This document shows positions 1 through 10,000 of a DNA stretch of 64,000 nucleotides, piece by piece (positions within the stretch are counted from its first letter, which is position 1; the number at the start of each line of letters is the position of its first letter). Under the pieces are notes generated by a model, which did not search any database, had not been told where the DNA came from, and worked only from the letters and a program-made list of their open reading frames with translations. Source of the stretch: a virus; the IMG/VR virus record IMGVR_UViG_3300021964_000041, positions 1 to 64,000 of that record. One strand, written 5' to 3'. The translations under genes and the position numbers were made by a program.

Positions 1-199
1 TTTTCCAAATAGTTTCAACTAGTTCCTTGTTCATATCTTTTTCAAACAATGAACTAAAGTTGCTTTTACCGTATTTTGTTTCGTGCCTTTCGTTTGCGCC
101 TTTGCCTCTTCTAGTAAATTTGCCTTCTGTTTCATGCTCTTTTACTAGCATCATAATCTCGTCTACGTTTGTAATAAAGTCTTCCCTAACTTCATACAT
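1..199 (-). CDS. Partial gene downstream of the fibre block, unassigned
   Basis: An open frame starts with ATG at 199 and runs off the left edge after 66 codons, so the C-terminus is outside the window. It begins MYEVREDFITNVDEIM and is charged and apparently soluble, with no signal peptide or membrane segment. Its start overlaps the stop of the upstream fibre gene by one base (TAATG), which implies translational coupling and membership of the same late operon. I do not recognise the family. In related marine T4-like phages small enzymes such as 2OG-Fe(II) oxygenases can follow the fibre genes, but the visible part shows no diagnostic motif, so that would be a guess. Confidence 0.75.
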   Translation of the reverse strand, partial: MYEVREDFITNVDEIMMLVKEHETEGKFTRRGKGANERHETKYGKSNFSSLFEKDMNKELVETIWK

Positions 200-2571
200 T
201 AAAAATTTCCTACAAATTCCCAACTACCGCTTAAAACAGTTTTTGTTATGTCATATTCGTAAATATTACACACTGTACTTGGATCATTTGAAAACTGTCC
301 TCCTAAATCAAACCAATTTAGTGTTACTGTACCATACAGTTGTCCTCTACCAATTCTTACACCGCTTTTAATTCCATCTAGTGAAACAGCAGTTTCGTCA
401 AAGCCATATGCTTGAATAACACCATCTTGCCATACTACAACTCTTGCACCCACACCTTGTGGTAATCCAATATAATCAGCCATACGTTGATTTAATCCAG
501 GAGTAAACGTTAGATAAAAACTATCAAAAAAATCAAAATCAACTGCATCAGTAACAACTACGTTTGTATTAGTTGTTGTTGATGCTCCTGTACCTTTTTT
601 AACAAACTCATACCCCGTAATTGCACTTTTTGACGTAAGCACTTCACTTACATTTGCTTTTACACCAGTGTATGAATACGCTCTACCACCAATATAACCA
701 ATACCATATCTTACACCACTAACAGTTCCGTATCTACGGTAGAATTGTCCTGATGGTGTGTTTGAATAATAGTACGATCCTAAAATTCTTGCCTTAGTAC
801 CGGCGGCATATTCTGATGCTGGTGCTATTCTGTTTAATTGTGCTTTTACAGCATTGACATCCATGTCTCTTGTATCTAAGTGGAATGTTAAATCTTTAGG
901 TATTGCACCTACTTTTTCATCTACATACTGTTTGATTGCTAGTTGTGTTACAACTGTGTCGTTATCTGCATTACCAAATGTTCCATCTTTACTGATAAAC
1001 TTGAATGATCTGTTTTGATTGTCAGTAAATTTAGTAGATTTAACATTTGTTAAGATACCTACTGTACCTAATGCACTGTTTTCAATTCTTGAACCGTCAT
1101 CAATTACAACACGTTTTAGGTTTGAATCTTCAATGTCTGAATTGTCAACAGTAACACCGTCGATTCTTAAACTTGTTCTAGTTCTACCTGTATCCTGCGA
1201 AGGAATAGCGCCAGCGCCAATAGTACCTTTTGAAAGATTAACATTATAAACACTTGCTGTATGGTTAATATTAACCGCGGCATTAAATATTTGTGTTGCA
1301 GAGAAAGTTTTACTTCCACTAATTGTTTGATCATTTGATCTATACATGCCATCAAGCACATATCTTGCTGTACCATCTAAGAAACCTTCATAGTTTCCTG
1401 GGACACCGTCTTGGCCTGCGTCTGTTAATGCTATTTGTCTATCATTGTCAACAACAACTTTACCACCTGTTGCATATAAAGCACCAGTTGTGTTACCTGT
1501 TACGTTACCTGTTACGTTACCTGTAACTGCACCATTAACATTTCCTGTTAATGTACCGCTGAAGTTACCTAAAGCGTCACCAATAATGTTAGAATATATT
1601 GCATCTGCATAGATGTTTCTATATTTCATTGTAGGAGCACCAAGATTTACTTCATTATCTGCATAAGGTTTAATATCTTTGCCTTCAATATAGAATACAG
1701 TTTTATCTGCGCCGCTTCCTGTGTAGTTTACACCAAACGATAATATATCATTAGTTTCGTTGTTAACACCTGCATTACCAGTTACACTGTCAACGTTAAT
1801 TTTAAGTTCGTCATTTGGTCCTACATTAATACCGTCATTGTTTCTAAAACTATATACGCCTGCGATTAGTTCATTTTCTAATCTATTAGCATAAGTGTCG
1901 CCGGCTTTGCCTACTAATCTGTCTGCATTAGTAGCAGTACCGTGATGTTTTGTATCTGTGCTTACACCGTTTGAATTAGTTCCTTTTAATGTTGTGCCTC
2001 TATAACATTTTGTAAAGTTAGGAACAGATGTAACTGCTTGGTCAATAGTAAATTCTGTATCTGCAACAATAGCATATATTACATTATGAATATATCCTGC
2101 CATTACAGGATGTTTTGTTCCTTGGTCATCAGTTAAAACAATACTGCGCCATTGTGTAAATTCATATCCTTTTAGATCCTGTGGTCCAATTAGAATATGT
2201 TGGTCACCATCTGCTGTCCAAGCATACAATTGATTGTTATCTGAGTCCCACCAAAGGTCACCTTCTTTTCTATTATTAGGTTCTAGATCGGATACTTGTA
2301 CAATTCCAAGTTGTCTCCATTGTGTGCCATCAAAAACTGCCGGACGTAAGGTGTTAACTGTTTTGTCAAACCAAATTTGACCTACTTGCGCCTTTGCTGG
2401 TGCAGTAGTTGATGCAAAATTTTCTAATAATTTTACAAAATTTTCGTTTTGTATTTCACCGTAACCTGCAACATTTCGTCCTACTAGTTGTAGATCGGTA
2501 GTTGTATCAACTACACCATCTGCTAGTGTTACTAATGTTGTTCCGTCTGTTCTGTTAATAGTATATGGCAT
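199..2571 (-). CDS. Fibre-like baseplate protein, third of three paralogues (gp10/gp12-type N-terminus)
   Basis: This 790-aa protein shares its N-terminal module (about residues 1-125) with the next two genes: a start like MPYTINRTDGTT, then LVGRN, YGE, ENFVKLLENFA, GQIWFD and EGDLWWDSDNNQLYAW. In marine T4-like phages this module belongs to virion structural proteins in the gp10/gp12 region. The middle (about 330-370) holds short Thr-Gly-Asn-Val repeats typical of fibrous beta structure, encoded by a 12-bp tandem repeat. The C-terminal third is a separate globular-looking, Tyr/Gly-rich domain that may be the receptor-facing tip. An SD-like AAGGAT precedes the ATG. Its stop overlaps the next gene. 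The role in host contact is inferred. Confidence 0.8.
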   Translation of the reverse strand: MPYTINRTDGTTLVTLADGVVDTTTDLQLVGRNVAGYGEIQNENFVKLLENFASTTAPAKAQVGQIWFDKTVNTLRPAVFDGTQWRQLGIVQVSDLEPNNRKEGDLWWDSDNNQLYAWTADGDQHILIGPQDLKGYEFTQWRSIVLTDDQGTKHPVMAGYIHNVIYAIVADTEFTIDQAVTSVPNFTKCYRGTTLKGTNSNGVSTDTKHHGTATNADRLVGKAGDTYANRLENELIAGVYSFRNNDGINVGPNDELKINVDSVTGNAGVNNETNDILSFGVNYTGSGADKTVFYIEGKDIKPYADNEVNLGAPTMKYRNIYADAIYSNIIGDALGNFSGTLTGNVNGAVTGNVTGNVTGNTTGALYATGGKVVVDNDRQIALTDAGQDGVPGNYEGFLDGTARYVLDGMYRSNDQTISGSKTFSATQIFNAAVNINHTASVYNVNLSKGTIGAGAIPSQDTGRTRTSLRIDGVTVDNSDIEDSNLKRVVIDDGSRIENSALGTVGILTNVKSTKFTDNQNRSFKFISKDGTFGNADNDTVVTQLAIKQYVDEKVGAIPKDLTFHLDTRDMDVNAVKAQLNRIAPASEYAAGTKARILGSYYYSNTPSGQFYRRYGTVSGVRYGIGYIGGRAYSYTGVKANVSEVLTSKSAITGYEFVKKGTGASTTTNTNVVVTDAVDFDFFDSFYLTFTPGLNQRMADYIGLPQGVGARVVVWQDGVIQAYGFDETAVSLDGIKSGVRIGRGQLYGTVTLNWFDLGGQFSNDPSTVCNIYEYDITKTVLSGSWEFVGNF
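1492..1527 (-). repeat. Three tandem copies of a 12-bp unit inside a fibre gene
   Basis: On the plus strand the unit is GTTACCTGTTAC, repeated at 1492, 1504 and, with one change, 1516. On the coding strand it encodes Gly-Asn-Val-Thr steps, and diverged Gly-Asn-Val units continue toward the N-terminal side. The repeat length is a multiple of three, so copy number could change by slippage without breaking the frame. Confidence 0.85.
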
Positions 2572-2580
2572 ATCTTATCC

Positions 2581-4419
2581 TTACAACGCTTGGGTATACG
2601 TCCAAGTCCCTCCGCTCACTGTTAATAAATGGTATGATCTTACCACACCCAACGCACTTCCTGAAAGTGTAATACCATCTGGGAATGCCACACTTGATAA
2701 AACACTAGCACTATTTTGTACTCCGTTTTGATCAACTGCTGTTTGTCCAATCAATAATGTGTTAGTTGTACCAGTTGGCACACTTGTAACACTAATATTA
2801 GTTTGTGCACCAGCAAGTGTTAAGTCTTCTGCTAACACTCTTGCAGTTGCACCGTTATTAAAATTACTTGCAGGAGCAAGTGTGTTCATAATAAACGGTA
2901 AACCGTCTACTGCTGATGTTTTATCTGCAATACCAGTTGTATTAATAGTCATAAACAGTGTTCTTGTTCTAATTTCACTGTCAATGTAATTCTTTGTTCC
3001 AACATCTTGTGCATCTGTTGGATCTTGCACACCTTTAATTTGTGTTACTGGTGATGCTTCTTCAGGATCAAGTACAATGTTACCTGTTCCGTGTATGTTA
3101 AAGTTTAAGTTACCGTTTGTATCTCGTGTACTAATAGTTGTACCGTTAATATCAATGTCGTCAACTTGTAATTCTGTAAGAACACCTACATTTTGTAGAT
3201 TAGAATTTACAACACTCGGTCCAATAGTTGTAGTATTAATAATATTGTTTTGTGCAATTCTAAATTCTCTACCTGCTTCTAAACTGATTGACTCTGAACT
3301 TTCCCATGCTTCATCTGTTCTGCTCCAAGCAAACGTATGATCACTGTCACCTTTAAGTGTTATACCACCGCCGTCTGCTGTAACATCTGTCTCTGAACCA
3401 CTAGCAAAACCAAGTTCAATATTTTTATCTGCAACTCTCAAATTTTGTGAATCAACAAAAGTTGTAATACCGTTTACTGTTAAGTTTTGTTGTACAACTA
3501 AACTTCCGCCAACTTCAACTTCACTTGCAGTCTTATCTTTGAATACATTAACTTTCATTACATCTGCATCAATTTCTAATGCATCAATAATACCACCATT
3601 TGTTTGTGAGTTAACTTGAATTTTAAAATCTTTGTCTTGTAGGTTATTTTTTAATACTGTTGTATCACCAATAACTTCAATATTGAGATCTTGTTCGCCG
3701 CCAACAACTAAACCAGCATCGTTTTGAATACTTAACTGTGCCTGCGATGTTGATGCAATATCTGCACGTAGAAAGTTACCTGGATCAATACCAGCAATAG
3801 TATCTGCCGAAGCCGCTGTTCCGTGTAACTTTAATCCTGTTACATTTGTGCTAAAATTTAATCCTACTTTAATACTTGCAAATCCTGTGATTGCTGTTTT
3901 AGGAGTAAAAGCATATCTACTTAAAATACCTACAAGCAAGTCATTTACAAAAAGTTTTGTGACTGCACGACCGTTATCGTTTGAGTCAACAAGTGTTTCA
4001 ACAATCCAACCGTGTTTACCTTGTGCTGAAGTATAGATTGGGCCTGCTAATCCTAAATCAACACCATCATAGAAATACAATTGATTGTTTAGTGAATCCA
4101 TCCATAGGTCACCTTTAACTAATCCTTGTGGTTGTGATTCTTCAACTAAAGGACCACCGGTTGGTTTAAATGTTGTACCTGTGTATACTTTTAATCTACC
4201 TTCAAGTTTATCATACCAAACTTGCCCTTCTAAAGGATTATCAGGTGCAGTAGTATTCGCAAAACTTTCTAGTATTTTAATTAAGTTTTCATTTAACACT
4301 TCGCCGTAGTTGCTAAACTTTCTACCTACTAATGAAATATCTGCAGAAGTATTATCAACTGTTCCGTCGACAACCGTTGTTAAAAGTGTCCCATCTGTTT
4401 TATTAACATTATATGCCAT
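2581..4419 (-). CDS. Fibre-like baseplate protein, second of three paralogues
   Basis: This 612-aa protein has the same N-terminal module as its neighbours (MAYNVNKTDGT, LVGRKFSNYGE, ENLIKILESFA, GQVWYD, KGDLWMDSLNNQLYFYDG). After about residue 195 there are beta-rich fibre segments, including LRVADKNIELGFASG, a motif that marine T4-like fibres use repeatedly. The C-terminal ~110 residues are hydrophobic and Thr/Ser-rich and carry no collar domain. Its ATG overlaps the stop of the preceding gene (TAATG at 4419), and only 9 bases separate its stop from the next ATG. The three paralogues are probably co-translated and may build a hetero-oligomeric short fibre, which is inference. Confidence 0.8.
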   Translation of the reverse strand: MAYNVNKTDGTLLTTVVDGTVDNTSADISLVGRKFSNYGEVLNENLIKILESFANTTAPDNPLEGQVWYDKLEGRLKVYTGTTFKPTGGPLVEESQPQGLVKGDLWMDSLNNQLYFYDGVDLGLAGPIYTSAQGKHGWIVETLVDSNDNGRAVTKLFVNDLLVGILSRYAFTPKTAITGFASIKVGLNFSTNVTGLKLHGTAASADTIAGIDPGNFLRADIASTSQAQLSIQNDAGLVVGGEQDLNIEVIGDTTVLKNNLQDKDFKIQVNSQTNGGIIDALEIDADVMKVNVFKDKTASEVEVGGSLVVQQNLTVNGITTFVDSQNLRVADKNIELGFASGSETDVTADGGGITLKGDSDHTFAWSRTDEAWESSESISLEAGREFRIAQNNIINTTTIGPSVVNSNLQNVGVLTELQVDDIDINGTTISTRDTNGNLNFNIHGTGNIVLDPEEASPVTQIKGVQDPTDAQDVGTKNYIDSEIRTRTLFMTINTTGIADKTSAVDGLPFIMNTLAPASNFNNGATARVLAEDLTLAGAQTNISVTSVPTGTTNTLLIGQTAVDQNGVQNSASVLSSVAFPDGITLSGSALGVVRSYHLLTVSGGTWTYTQAL

Positions 4420-6407
4420 TACGATAGTGCCCTTATGATATAATTCAATGTCAAGTAAGGATTCATAACATTAATGTTGCTGTAAACACCTGTACCAGTA
4501 TTATTTGTGTACTGTGTACCTTGACCTATTTCGTTATCTGTAATATCTTTTAATTCGTCACCTGCTGAACCACCTAATGATTCTGCTGATGTATCTGTAA
4601 CTCTACCTGCACTACCACCACCTGCATCAACAGCATTATTGTCTGTGTCTTGTACAGTTAATCCGTTATCCATGTTATCTTTACCTAGTGCAAATCTACC
4701 ACGTAGGTCTGGAAGTTTAAATGTGTTTGGATTTACACCTGTACCATATGTTGTACCGATAACTGCATACAAATCTTGATAACTTGCAATCGGAACTTCT
4801 GATCCATCACATAATAGATATCCTGTTGGTGCTGTAGAACCTGCATATGGCATAACACCTCCTACTGGAACTGTCGGTGCTCCTGCAAAGAAGTTTTTAT
4901 ACTGTACTTTTCTTAAACCTGTATTATCTCTTGATAGTAAAACAAAATCTTCATTTGATTCTGTAGTTGTACTTTCTATCTGCTCATCAATAGCGTCTTG
5001 TGTAAGTGTTACGTTAAATATTTTTTCTGTACCACCTGTTTGTCCATCAAAACTAAATCCTGTTGAATCAGCAACGTGTCCTGAAATCTTAAATGTTGTA
5101 CTAGCAACTAGTCTATCTGATGTACCATTAACGTTACCAGTAACGTCACCAACCATCGTACCAACTAATCTACCTGTGAATATTTCTGAATGTACGTTTT
5201 TAAATCTTAAACTAGGTGTACCAATAGTAAGTTTATCATCAACACTTGGTGCAATACCAGTTGCGTTGTCTACTGGATCATCTTCACCAACTCTAAAGTG
5301 TCCTCGAGTAGTTAAGTTGCCGCCGACAAATAATTGTTTAGCAACACCAATACCACCGCTGGTTGTAATACTTCCTGTTGTTGTATCTGTTGCTTCTTCT
5401 ATTGAACTACAAGTTAGTCGCTCTGTAAAATGTCCTGTACCATGAATATCTAGTGTTGTTACAGGACTTAGTGTGTTAATACCTAAACGCTTATTGGCTC
5501 CGTCAAAACGTGCCATTGTTTCGATAGTTCCTGTATCATTTGGAAATACTGAAATATCAATACTACCATCAACACTGTTGTTTTTAATTACAGCATTGTT
5601 GTCTGCAATTTCTAAGTTAAAAATTTGATTTGAGCCGATTGTAACACCACCATCGTTACGTACATATAACTGACCATTCATTGTATCAGTTATGTCACTT
5701 CTTAAAAAGTTGTTTGCATTTACAACTTCTACTGATGGTTGTGTAACGCTAAGTGCATCTGCTTTGGTTGCACTAGCATGTAATTTATTTAGAACAATAC
5801 CGTTACCGTCAAAGTCTTTTGCTGAAATGTTAATACCTGGATAAAGTTCTGTAAAACCTTCAATAACCTGTTTAGGAATAAATTGATCTTTTGAAATAAT
5901 TGTAACAACTTTATCATCGACATAATTTTTAACAATAGTATGTGTTACACCTTTTGTATCTACAACTTGCTCTGCTTGAGCACCTGACTTAAGGCCTCCA
6001 CTAAAGTTCGGACCTACCAGTTGAAATTGATTAGCAGTAAACAAGTATAGTTGTGAATTTGTTGTGTCAACCCAAATATCACCTTGTATTGGATTTTGAG
6101 GTTCTGTGGCACTTACATGAACGCCGCCTGCTGGTCTCCAGTTTGCCGCACCTGCTGTTGAATCGTTAATTAATAATCTATTCGATGCACTGTCATACCA
6201 CAACTGACCTTCAATTGGGTTATTAGGTGAAGTAGGATTAGCAAAGTTTTCTAATACGTGTACAAAGTTTTCTGCAATACTTTGACCGTAACTTGGTTCG
6301 TTACGTCCAATTAATGTTAATGATGTATCACTAGTATTTCTACTGTTATCATCTACAGTAATCGGTGTCTTTTGAACTGCGTTTGTAAAATTTACTGTAT
6401 ATGCCAT
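4419..6407 (-). CDS. Short tail fibre/collar-domain protein (gp12-like), first of three paralogues
   Basis: This 662-aa virion protein starts with the shared module (LIGRNEPSYGQ, ENFVHVLENFA, GQLWYDSASNRLLIND, QGDIWVDTTNSQLYLF). A beta-rich shaft follows. Near the C-terminus (about residues 512-578) is a phage tail collar domain, seen in GGVMPYAGSTAPTGYLLCDG and TFKLPDLRGRFALGKD. This domain is found in T4 gp12-type short tail fibres and many other fibres. The last ~70 residues, rich in Gly, Asp and Asn, are the likely tip. It is the first and only collar-bearing member of the triplet, which suggests the other two arose by duplication and tip replacement. Confidence 0.85.
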   Translation of the reverse strand: MAYTVNFTNAVQKTPITVDDNSRNTSDTSLTLIGRNEPSYGQSIAENFVHVLENFANPTSPNNPIEGQLWYDSASNRLLINDSTAGAANWRPAGGVHVSATEPQNPIQGDIWVDTTNSQLYLFTANQFQLVGPNFSGGLKSGAQAEQVVDTKGVTHTIVKNYVDDKVVTIISKDQFIPKQVIEGFTELYPGINISAKDFDGNGIVLNKLHASATKADALSVTQPSVEVVNANNFLRSDITDTMNGQLYVRNDGGVTIGSNQIFNLEIADNNAVIKNNSVDGSIDISVFPNDTGTIETMARFDGANKRLGINTLSPVTTLDIHGTGHFTERLTCSSIEEATDTTTGSITTSGGIGVAKQLFVGGNLTTRGHFRVGEDDPVDNATGIAPSVDDKLTIGTPSLRFKNVHSEIFTGRLVGTMVGDVTGNVNGTSDRLVASTTFKISGHVADSTGFSFDGQTGGTEKIFNVTLTQDAIDEQIESTTTESNEDFVLLSRDNTGLRKVQYKNFFAGAPTVPVGGVMPYAGSTAPTGYLLCDGSEVPIASYQDLYAVIGTTYGTGVNPNTFKLPDLRGRFALGKDNMDNGLTVQDTDNNAVDAGGGSAGRVTDTSAESLGGSAGDELKDITDNEIGQGTQYTNNTGTGVYSNINVMNPYLTLNYIIRALS

Positions 6408-6410
6408 TTA

Positions 6411-7070
6411 TTAATTCTCGCTCAAGTTAGTTAAACTTTGGATTCTAACTGTATAATCAATTTGAATCAATCTGTTTAAGGACTTTTGCACAGGGTGGAA
6501 AATAACATGTGTCAATAATCTACCTTCATTCGCTCCTTCTGTGCTGTATGCTCTTAATCCTAATTCATCAAAAACAAAGTTGCCATCTAAATCAGTGCTG
6601 TTGTCAAACGCTTGTTGTCCTGATGGTTCACCATAGTCTAGCAAACAACTAACAATAATGTCTGTGTATGTTGTTCCTAATGTATGACGTGTTTCAATAA
6701 AGTTTCTTGCAGGATCTGTATTGTTAACGTTGTTGTCATCAACAGTTTTATAATATGTTTGGTTGTACAACGAAGCGTTAACGCCTGTGTTATTTGGTGT
6801 CAAATATGTGATAATGCCTGTAGGATCAACTGTTGTACCACCGTTACCAAATGCCATTTCAACGATGTTACCGCGACCCTCGTTTCCTAGCGATTCCGCT
6901 AGTGATATACTCATGTTTTCGTAATGAATAGCATTACGTTTGTTTACTAGGATTTCACCTGATTTCGGATCAAATATTTTAATATGACCTTCCATTAGTA
7001 CCCCAGTATTTTCATTAGGTTTTTTATTATCTTTTGGCATTTGTTCCAACTTTTTATCCTCGTTTGACAT
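6411..7070 (-). CDS. Virion protein in the gp8 slot of the baseplate operon
   Basis: The protein is 219 aa long. Residues 1-20 are highly charged (MSNEDKKLEQMPKDNKK), and a beta-rich body follows (GHIKIFDPKSGEILVNKRNA, VEMAFGNGG, LTHVIFHPV, LIQIDYTVRIQ). There is no signal peptide or membrane segment. In T4 the gene after 7 encodes wedge protein gp8 (334 aa). This one holds that position but is shorter, and I cannot confirm homology by eye. A late-promoter motif and an SD (AAGGA) lie directly upstream, inside the end of the preceding giant gene, so it can be transcribed separately as well as by read-through. Confidence 0.7.
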   Translation of the reverse strand: MSNEDKKLEQMPKDNKKPNENTGVLMEGHIKIFDPKSGEILVNKRNAIHYENMSISLAESLGNEGRGNIVEMAFGNGGTTVDPTGIITYLTPNNTGVNASLYNQTYYKTVDDNNVNNTDPARNFIETRHTLGTTYTDIIVSCLLDYGEPSGQQAFDNSTDLDGNFVFDELGLRAYSTEGANEGRLLTHVIFHPVQKSLNRLIQIDYTVRIQSLTNLSEN

Positions 7071-7073
7071 TTG

Positions 7074-10000
7074 TTATTCCTTAATATTTATTACAGGTAA
7101 ACCAGAGGACCTCTCTAGCAAGAACGTAGCCTGAGGAGTTTCTGCTCTTTGCAGTGTAACACCATTCGAAGCAGTGCTAGATCCGGCTGTATACCATATG
7201 TGACCCTGCTTTTGAACCACTTTTATTTCAGTTCCGTTCTCTGGTTCATCCCTTAATATTAGTTTATAATAGCCTTTTGCTGTACTATCAGCAACTGGCT
7301 CAATAGTAAATTCTGCTTCTTGAACTACGTCACTAGCAACACCTGTACTATTTGTTTCATTACTATCATAAGCAATAGATGCATCGTGTTTTGTTATAGG
7401 ATTTGTAGAAGAAGTTGGCTTTTGTAACTTTCTTCCGCCTACATAAACTTCAACTTGATTGTGTGCATTAGCACCACTTGCAATGTTGATTGTTTCTAAA
7501 ACATGAACGCTTTTACCGTTAGGTAATCCGTCACGTACAATAATTTCGTATACACTTACACTATCTTTATATGGCATAGTTTGGGTAGGTCCAAAGTCGA
7601 ATACCTGTGTGTTAACAAGGTGTTCATCAGCAATACCTGTTCCTAGTGTACCTCTAGTAATTTGTTTTAGTTTATTACCTTCAATTTCATAAAATTCAAT
7701 ACGTTCTTTACCAATAATTACTACACCTGGTATACGTTTTTCTGCACTTGGTGTATCAAAGAAACTAGTATCTTGTACTTCAATTTCTTTATCGCCTGGT
7801 AATAGTTTGGTTGTTAATATTGTTGTATCCTGTTTACTAATTCTCTTATAGAAATTTCTGTTTAACATATCTTGGAATACATTAAATCCAACACCGTCAT
7901 AATTTTTATCTTCACTAAATGATGTGATAACAACTCTATCAGTAGATTTTTGCGAAAATCTATTGTCAATATAAACTGTTGTTCCGTTGTCTAAAATTTT
8001 GTAATCCGCATCTGCAATCAACGGTGTGTTGTTTAGTTCTACCCAAATGTAAGCAACATCAACTGACTTACGAGACAGTGTATAAGTTCCTCCTGGGTTA
8101 CCTGCATATACTTCTTTACGCATTAGATTTGCATCATGATTTGTAAAACTTGTAACTTTTAAAACTTGACCTTCTGCAAGTCCTGTACTGTCATCAGCAC
8201 TATTGTTTATAATTCTAATGTACCCTGCATTTGTGCTATCGTCGGTTGTGTTTTTTCTAATCTCATAATCATGATTACGTAATACTGTAATTGCAATTAC
8301 ATCGCCCGATGACAGTTTACCTTCATAGAAAGTAATTAAGTTTGTAGCAGTATTGAATTGATAATCTGCAATCGGCTCAAGTCTTACACCATTACGATGT
8401 ACTTCAAGTTCACCTAGTGCCAAACTGAATGCTGGGTATGCTGGATCTTGACTTACAAGATAATCTAATGTTATTCCATTAGCAACATAATAAATTGTAT
8501 CAGGTGCTCTTAATCTTTTACCGTCTAGTTCCACAACTACCATTGCATGGAACGGTTCAATTTTGTCTGGTACTTGACTTAGGTAAAATTCATTTCCTGA
8601 ATTACTTGCAATATTAAACACATCAGTTTTAACCTGACTAAATGTTTTTTCTAAACCACTTAGTGCTGTTATTTGTGTTACAGCATCAGACATATCATTT
8701 GGTGGATTTGTTAAAACAATTTTAGCACTTCCTGAATCTGTATCTTCGTAAATTTCATATTCTTGGACTACACCATTTACTGTAACAAACGCACTTTTTA
8801 CATCTTCATACTTACTTGTTAATATAAATTCAATTGTGCTGTCACCTTGATCTACATACTCTTGTTTTTCTAACATGTTAGTACCAGCAACATTTAAAGT
8901 TGTAATTGTAACCAACTCATCTGTTGCAGGTGCTGTTGTTAATATAATCTTTTTGTTTGCATAATCAACTGTATAGTCTGTGTCTAGAACTTTATATGCA
9001 CTAGTTTTTGTTGCAGGAGCACTTGGTCCAACTGTAACTAAAATACTATCTTCTGTTCCTGGGTACTTGTTAAAACTGAACTCAGTTTCGTTTCCATCAC
9101 CCCAGTGTCTAGTAATATCAATAATTGGTGAACCATCTGCAGGTGCATTGTAAACTTTCATGCTTAACGCATCAAATACTTGTCCTGGTACAACTTCTTC
9201 TGGTGCATGTGAAGTATCTGGTGTAACAAATCCGTCACCGTCTAAACTAATATCTTCTGGCTTAGCACCTGTTGCAGTACTGTAAGCAAAGTTACCACCA
9301 CTAATTAATGTGTCAAGATTGTTTACGTCAGTTGGTACTGTACTACCGTCTGAATCTTCTTGTCTAAACACAACCAATACTCCTTCAGCAGGTGTAACGT
9401 TTAGTGTATATTCTGTTTCATCTCCATCTCCAACAATAGTTGGTGTGTTAGTTGGATCTTGACGTTGTCCATCAAAGTATACGTTTAACTTATCGCCATT
9501 GTCTGGTGCATAAGGTAAAGTAAATGTGTTTGTGTTGCCGTCTGCACGGAAAGCATAATCTGTGTTATCACCTGAGAAAGTATCCCAACCATGACTGAAC
9601 CATGGAAGGCCGTCCCAACCTACACTAACACCAAAATCTAAACCTTGTACTTTTACGCCATCATACTCAATACCAGTCATTAACTGTGAAAGTTCTTTAC
9701 CTGGCATTCCGTCAGTTGGATTATAGAAATAGTTAATTCTATCAACAGCATTCATTAGACCAACATTTTTCTTATATGTAATCTGTACTGTTGATCTTTC
9801 TTTAGGTAATGTTTTTAATATTACATAACCAACTTGTTTTTTATATGTATTATCTGTTAGTGTTTGAATACTTACATCAAAGTTTTCAATAAACACTGTT
9901 TCGTTGTTTACACTAATTGTAAAGTCACGTTTATCAAGAGTAGGTACATACGTCAACTTGTATCGTACTTGCCCTGATGTACTTGTGTATGTGTCAATGT

